Shown here: one piece after another, positions 6,089 through 6,904 of the stretch
How positions within the stretch are numbered: the first letter of the stretch is position 1
Layout of the letters: each line of letters begins with the position of its first letter
Source of the DNA: SIG565 sp045646145
GTDB lineage: Bacteria > Bacillota > Clostridia > Oscillospirales > Acutalibacteraceae
DNA length: 6,904 nucleotides
Assembly (NCBI GenBank): GCA_045646145.1
Contig: JAZRKE010000052.1
Location: 1-6,904 of the forward strand
Direction: 5' to 3'
Translations under genes and position numbers: made by a program
Notes under the pieces: generated by a model
Seen by the model: only the letters and a program-made list of their open reading frames with translations
What the model was told of the DNA's origin: nothing
The model's database searches: none

Positions 6089-6444
6089 ACTTGACTCTGA
6101 CGTAACGTAATACCTTATACTGTCAAATGAGGGGTGATTACTGTGAAAATGCAGATAAAAGAGTTTGCAAAACTTACAGGTGTCAGTGTGCGCACACTGC
6201 ACTATTATGATGAAATAGGTCTCTTAAAACCCGCCTTTGTTGACGAGCAAAACGGCTATAGGTTTTATGACGAAAATTCTCTCCTGCGTATGCAAGAGAT
6301 ACTGTTTTATCGCGAACTTGATTTCCCGCTTAAGAGCATTTTAGAGATATTGTCATCTCCCGATTATGACAAGCAAAAAGCACTCGCCGAGCAACGAAAA
6401 CTCTTAGAGTTAAAAAAGGAACGATTAGAGAGAATTATCGATGC
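6084..6444 (+). repeat. MerR promoter plus DNA-binding-domain repeat, copy 2
   Basis: This is the partner of 5488-5850. Similarity stops exactly at AATTATCGATGC (6433-6444). After it, this copy continues into the TipAS effector domain while the other continues into the rhodanese. Its first bases overlap the stop codon of the chimera, so the promoter begins six bases after that gene ends. Confidence 0.95.
6091..6126 (+). promoter_or_regulatory. MerR-type promoter/operator of the intact TipAL-like gene
   Basis: TTGACT (6091-6096) and TATACT (6116-6121) are again separated by 19 bases, with ACGTAACGT at 6100-6108 and the outer TTGAC / GTCAA dyad. It differs from the copy at 5495-5530 by a single base (T to C just after the -35). 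Transcription should start near 6128. Because the two operators are almost identical, either MerR protein should bind both. Confidence 0.83.
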
Positions 6445-6883
6445 TTTTGACGGTGCCACGAAAGGAAAGGTTACAATGGCAGCGTTTGATAACAGTGATT
6501 ATGAAACTGCACGTAAGCAGTATGAAGTTGAGGCAAAACAGCGATGGGGAGAAACTGATGCCTATAAAGAACACGCAGAAAAGACTGCAAAATACACTAA
6601 AGATAAATGGCAGGCTGTAAACGATGGACTAATGGTCATCTTCACCAAATTTGCAGAGTGTATTAAGAACTGTAACACTTCCAATTCAGATGAGGCACAA
6701 GCACTAGTAATTGAACTGCAAAACTATATAACCGAAAATTACTATACTTGCACCAAAGAAATTCTCGCAGGTCTTGGAAAAATGTATGTCGCCGATGAGC
6801 GTTTCAAGCAGAACATCGATAAATATGGCGACGACACAGCCGAATTTGTTGCGGCTGCGGTAGAAATCTATTGCGGAAAATAA
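6143..6883 (+). CDS. TipAL-like MerR-family transcriptional regulator with TipAS effector domain
   Basis: A 246-residue regulator of the TipAL/Mta/SkgA type. Residues 1-101 form the winged HTH and dimerisation helix (VSVRTLHYYDEIGLL, NGYRFYDE, KERLERII). Residues about 115-246 form the alpha-helical TipAS domain, which in relatives binds peptide antibiotics and other ligands; diagnostic stretches are YEVEAKQRWG, AYKEHAEKTAKYTKDKW, DEAQALV, and EILAGLGKMYVADERFKQNID near the end. The length is normal for the family. The GTG at 6143 is chosen because AGGGG (6130-6134) lies eight bases before it and the equivalent ATG is used in the sister copy; a GTG at 6134 overlaps the ribosome binding site. 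Its promoter has the 19-base spacer, so it probably activates itself when ligand is bound. The ligand is unknown. No target gene is evident in the window, and no terminator is seen in the last 21 bases. Confidence 0.9.
   Translation: MKMQIKEFAKLTGVSVRTLHYYDEIGLLKPAFVDEQNGYRFYDENSLLRMQEILFYRELDFPLKSILEILSSPDYDKQKALAEQRKLLELKKERLERIIDAFDGATKGKVTMAAFDNSDYETARKQYEVEAKQRWGETDAYKEHAEKTAKYTKDKWQAVNDGLMVIFTKFAECIKNCNTSNSDEAQALVIELQNYITENYYTCTKEILAGLGKMYVADERFKQNIDKYGDDTAEFVAAAVEIYCGK
6461..6478 (+). promoter_or_regulatory. Possible internal ribosome binding site and start for a free TipAS domain
   Basis: The purine-rich AAAGGAAAGG (6461-6470) lies five bases before an in-frame ATG (6476-6478, Met112), just where the linker ends and the effector domain begins. 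A product from here would have 135 residues and match the free TipAS domain, which Streptomyces tipA makes from an internal start. The match to the anti-Shine-Dalgarno sequence is modest. Confidence 0.3.
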
Positions 6884-6904
6884 ACATAGGAAAAGTAATA
6901 AAAG

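Noticed and set aside
5963..6202. Minus-strand open frame across the second MerR operator
   Set aside because: It is the complement of coding and promoter repeats, with no start signal and no recognisable product.

Overview
The window looks like part of the chromosome of a low-to-moderate G+C anaerobic Firmicute, most likely a Clostridia or Oscillospiraceae-type bacterium. The grounds are strong AGGAGG-type ribosome binding sites, sigma-A-type promoters with extended -10 boxes, a small manganese catalase of the clostridial/CotJC kind, a Cys-rich DUF5714-like protein and a TipAL-type MerR regulator. The taxon is inferred from gene content only. No rRNA, tRNA, CRISPR array or transposase was seen.

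Layout. (1) 17-1750: a promoter and a large flavoprotein, a CoA-disulfide/persulfide reductase with a C-terminal rhodanese domain. (2) 1764-1803: a hairpin terminator serving both strands, shared with the convergent manganese catalase gene (2471-1806, minus). (3) 2472-2742: a divergent intergenic region. (4) 2743-5036: a tight plus-strand gene run of TSUP-family sulfite/organosulfonate-type permease, Cys-rich DUF5714-like protein, ArsC/low-molecular-weight phosphatase and rhodanese lipoprotein, with gaps of 41, -4 and 22 bases. (5) 5080-5484: an unrecognised AT-rich gene. (6) 5488-6883: two nearly identical MerR promoters and MerR DNA-binding domains in tandem. The first is joined in frame to a copy of the catalytic part of the upstream rhodanese; the second continues into a normal TipAS effector domain.

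How the genes fit together (inference). The flavoprotein, the three rhodanese domains, the TSUP permease and the thiol-dependent ArsC point to handling of reactive sulfur (persulfide, sulfane sulfur, sulfite) and perhaps arsenate. The catalase adds peroxide defence. The MerR genes have the 19-base promoter spacer typical of this family, so they probably regulate themselves. Their operator motif was not found in front of the other genes here.

The most unusual object is the MerR-rhodanese chimera at 5549-6085. The sequence shows how it probably arose. A 12-base identical stretch, AATTATCGATGC, coding Ile-Ile-Asp-Ala in the same frame in both parents, lies at the rhodanese donor site, at the fusion joint and in the intact MerR gene. 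This is the footprint expected of a tandem duplication between short homologies. The duplicate copies have diverged by about 3% (MerR part) and about 8% (rhodanese part) with no stop or frameshift, so the chimera is neither an assembly error nor brand new. It may be a sulfur-sensing or competing regulator; its function is unproven.
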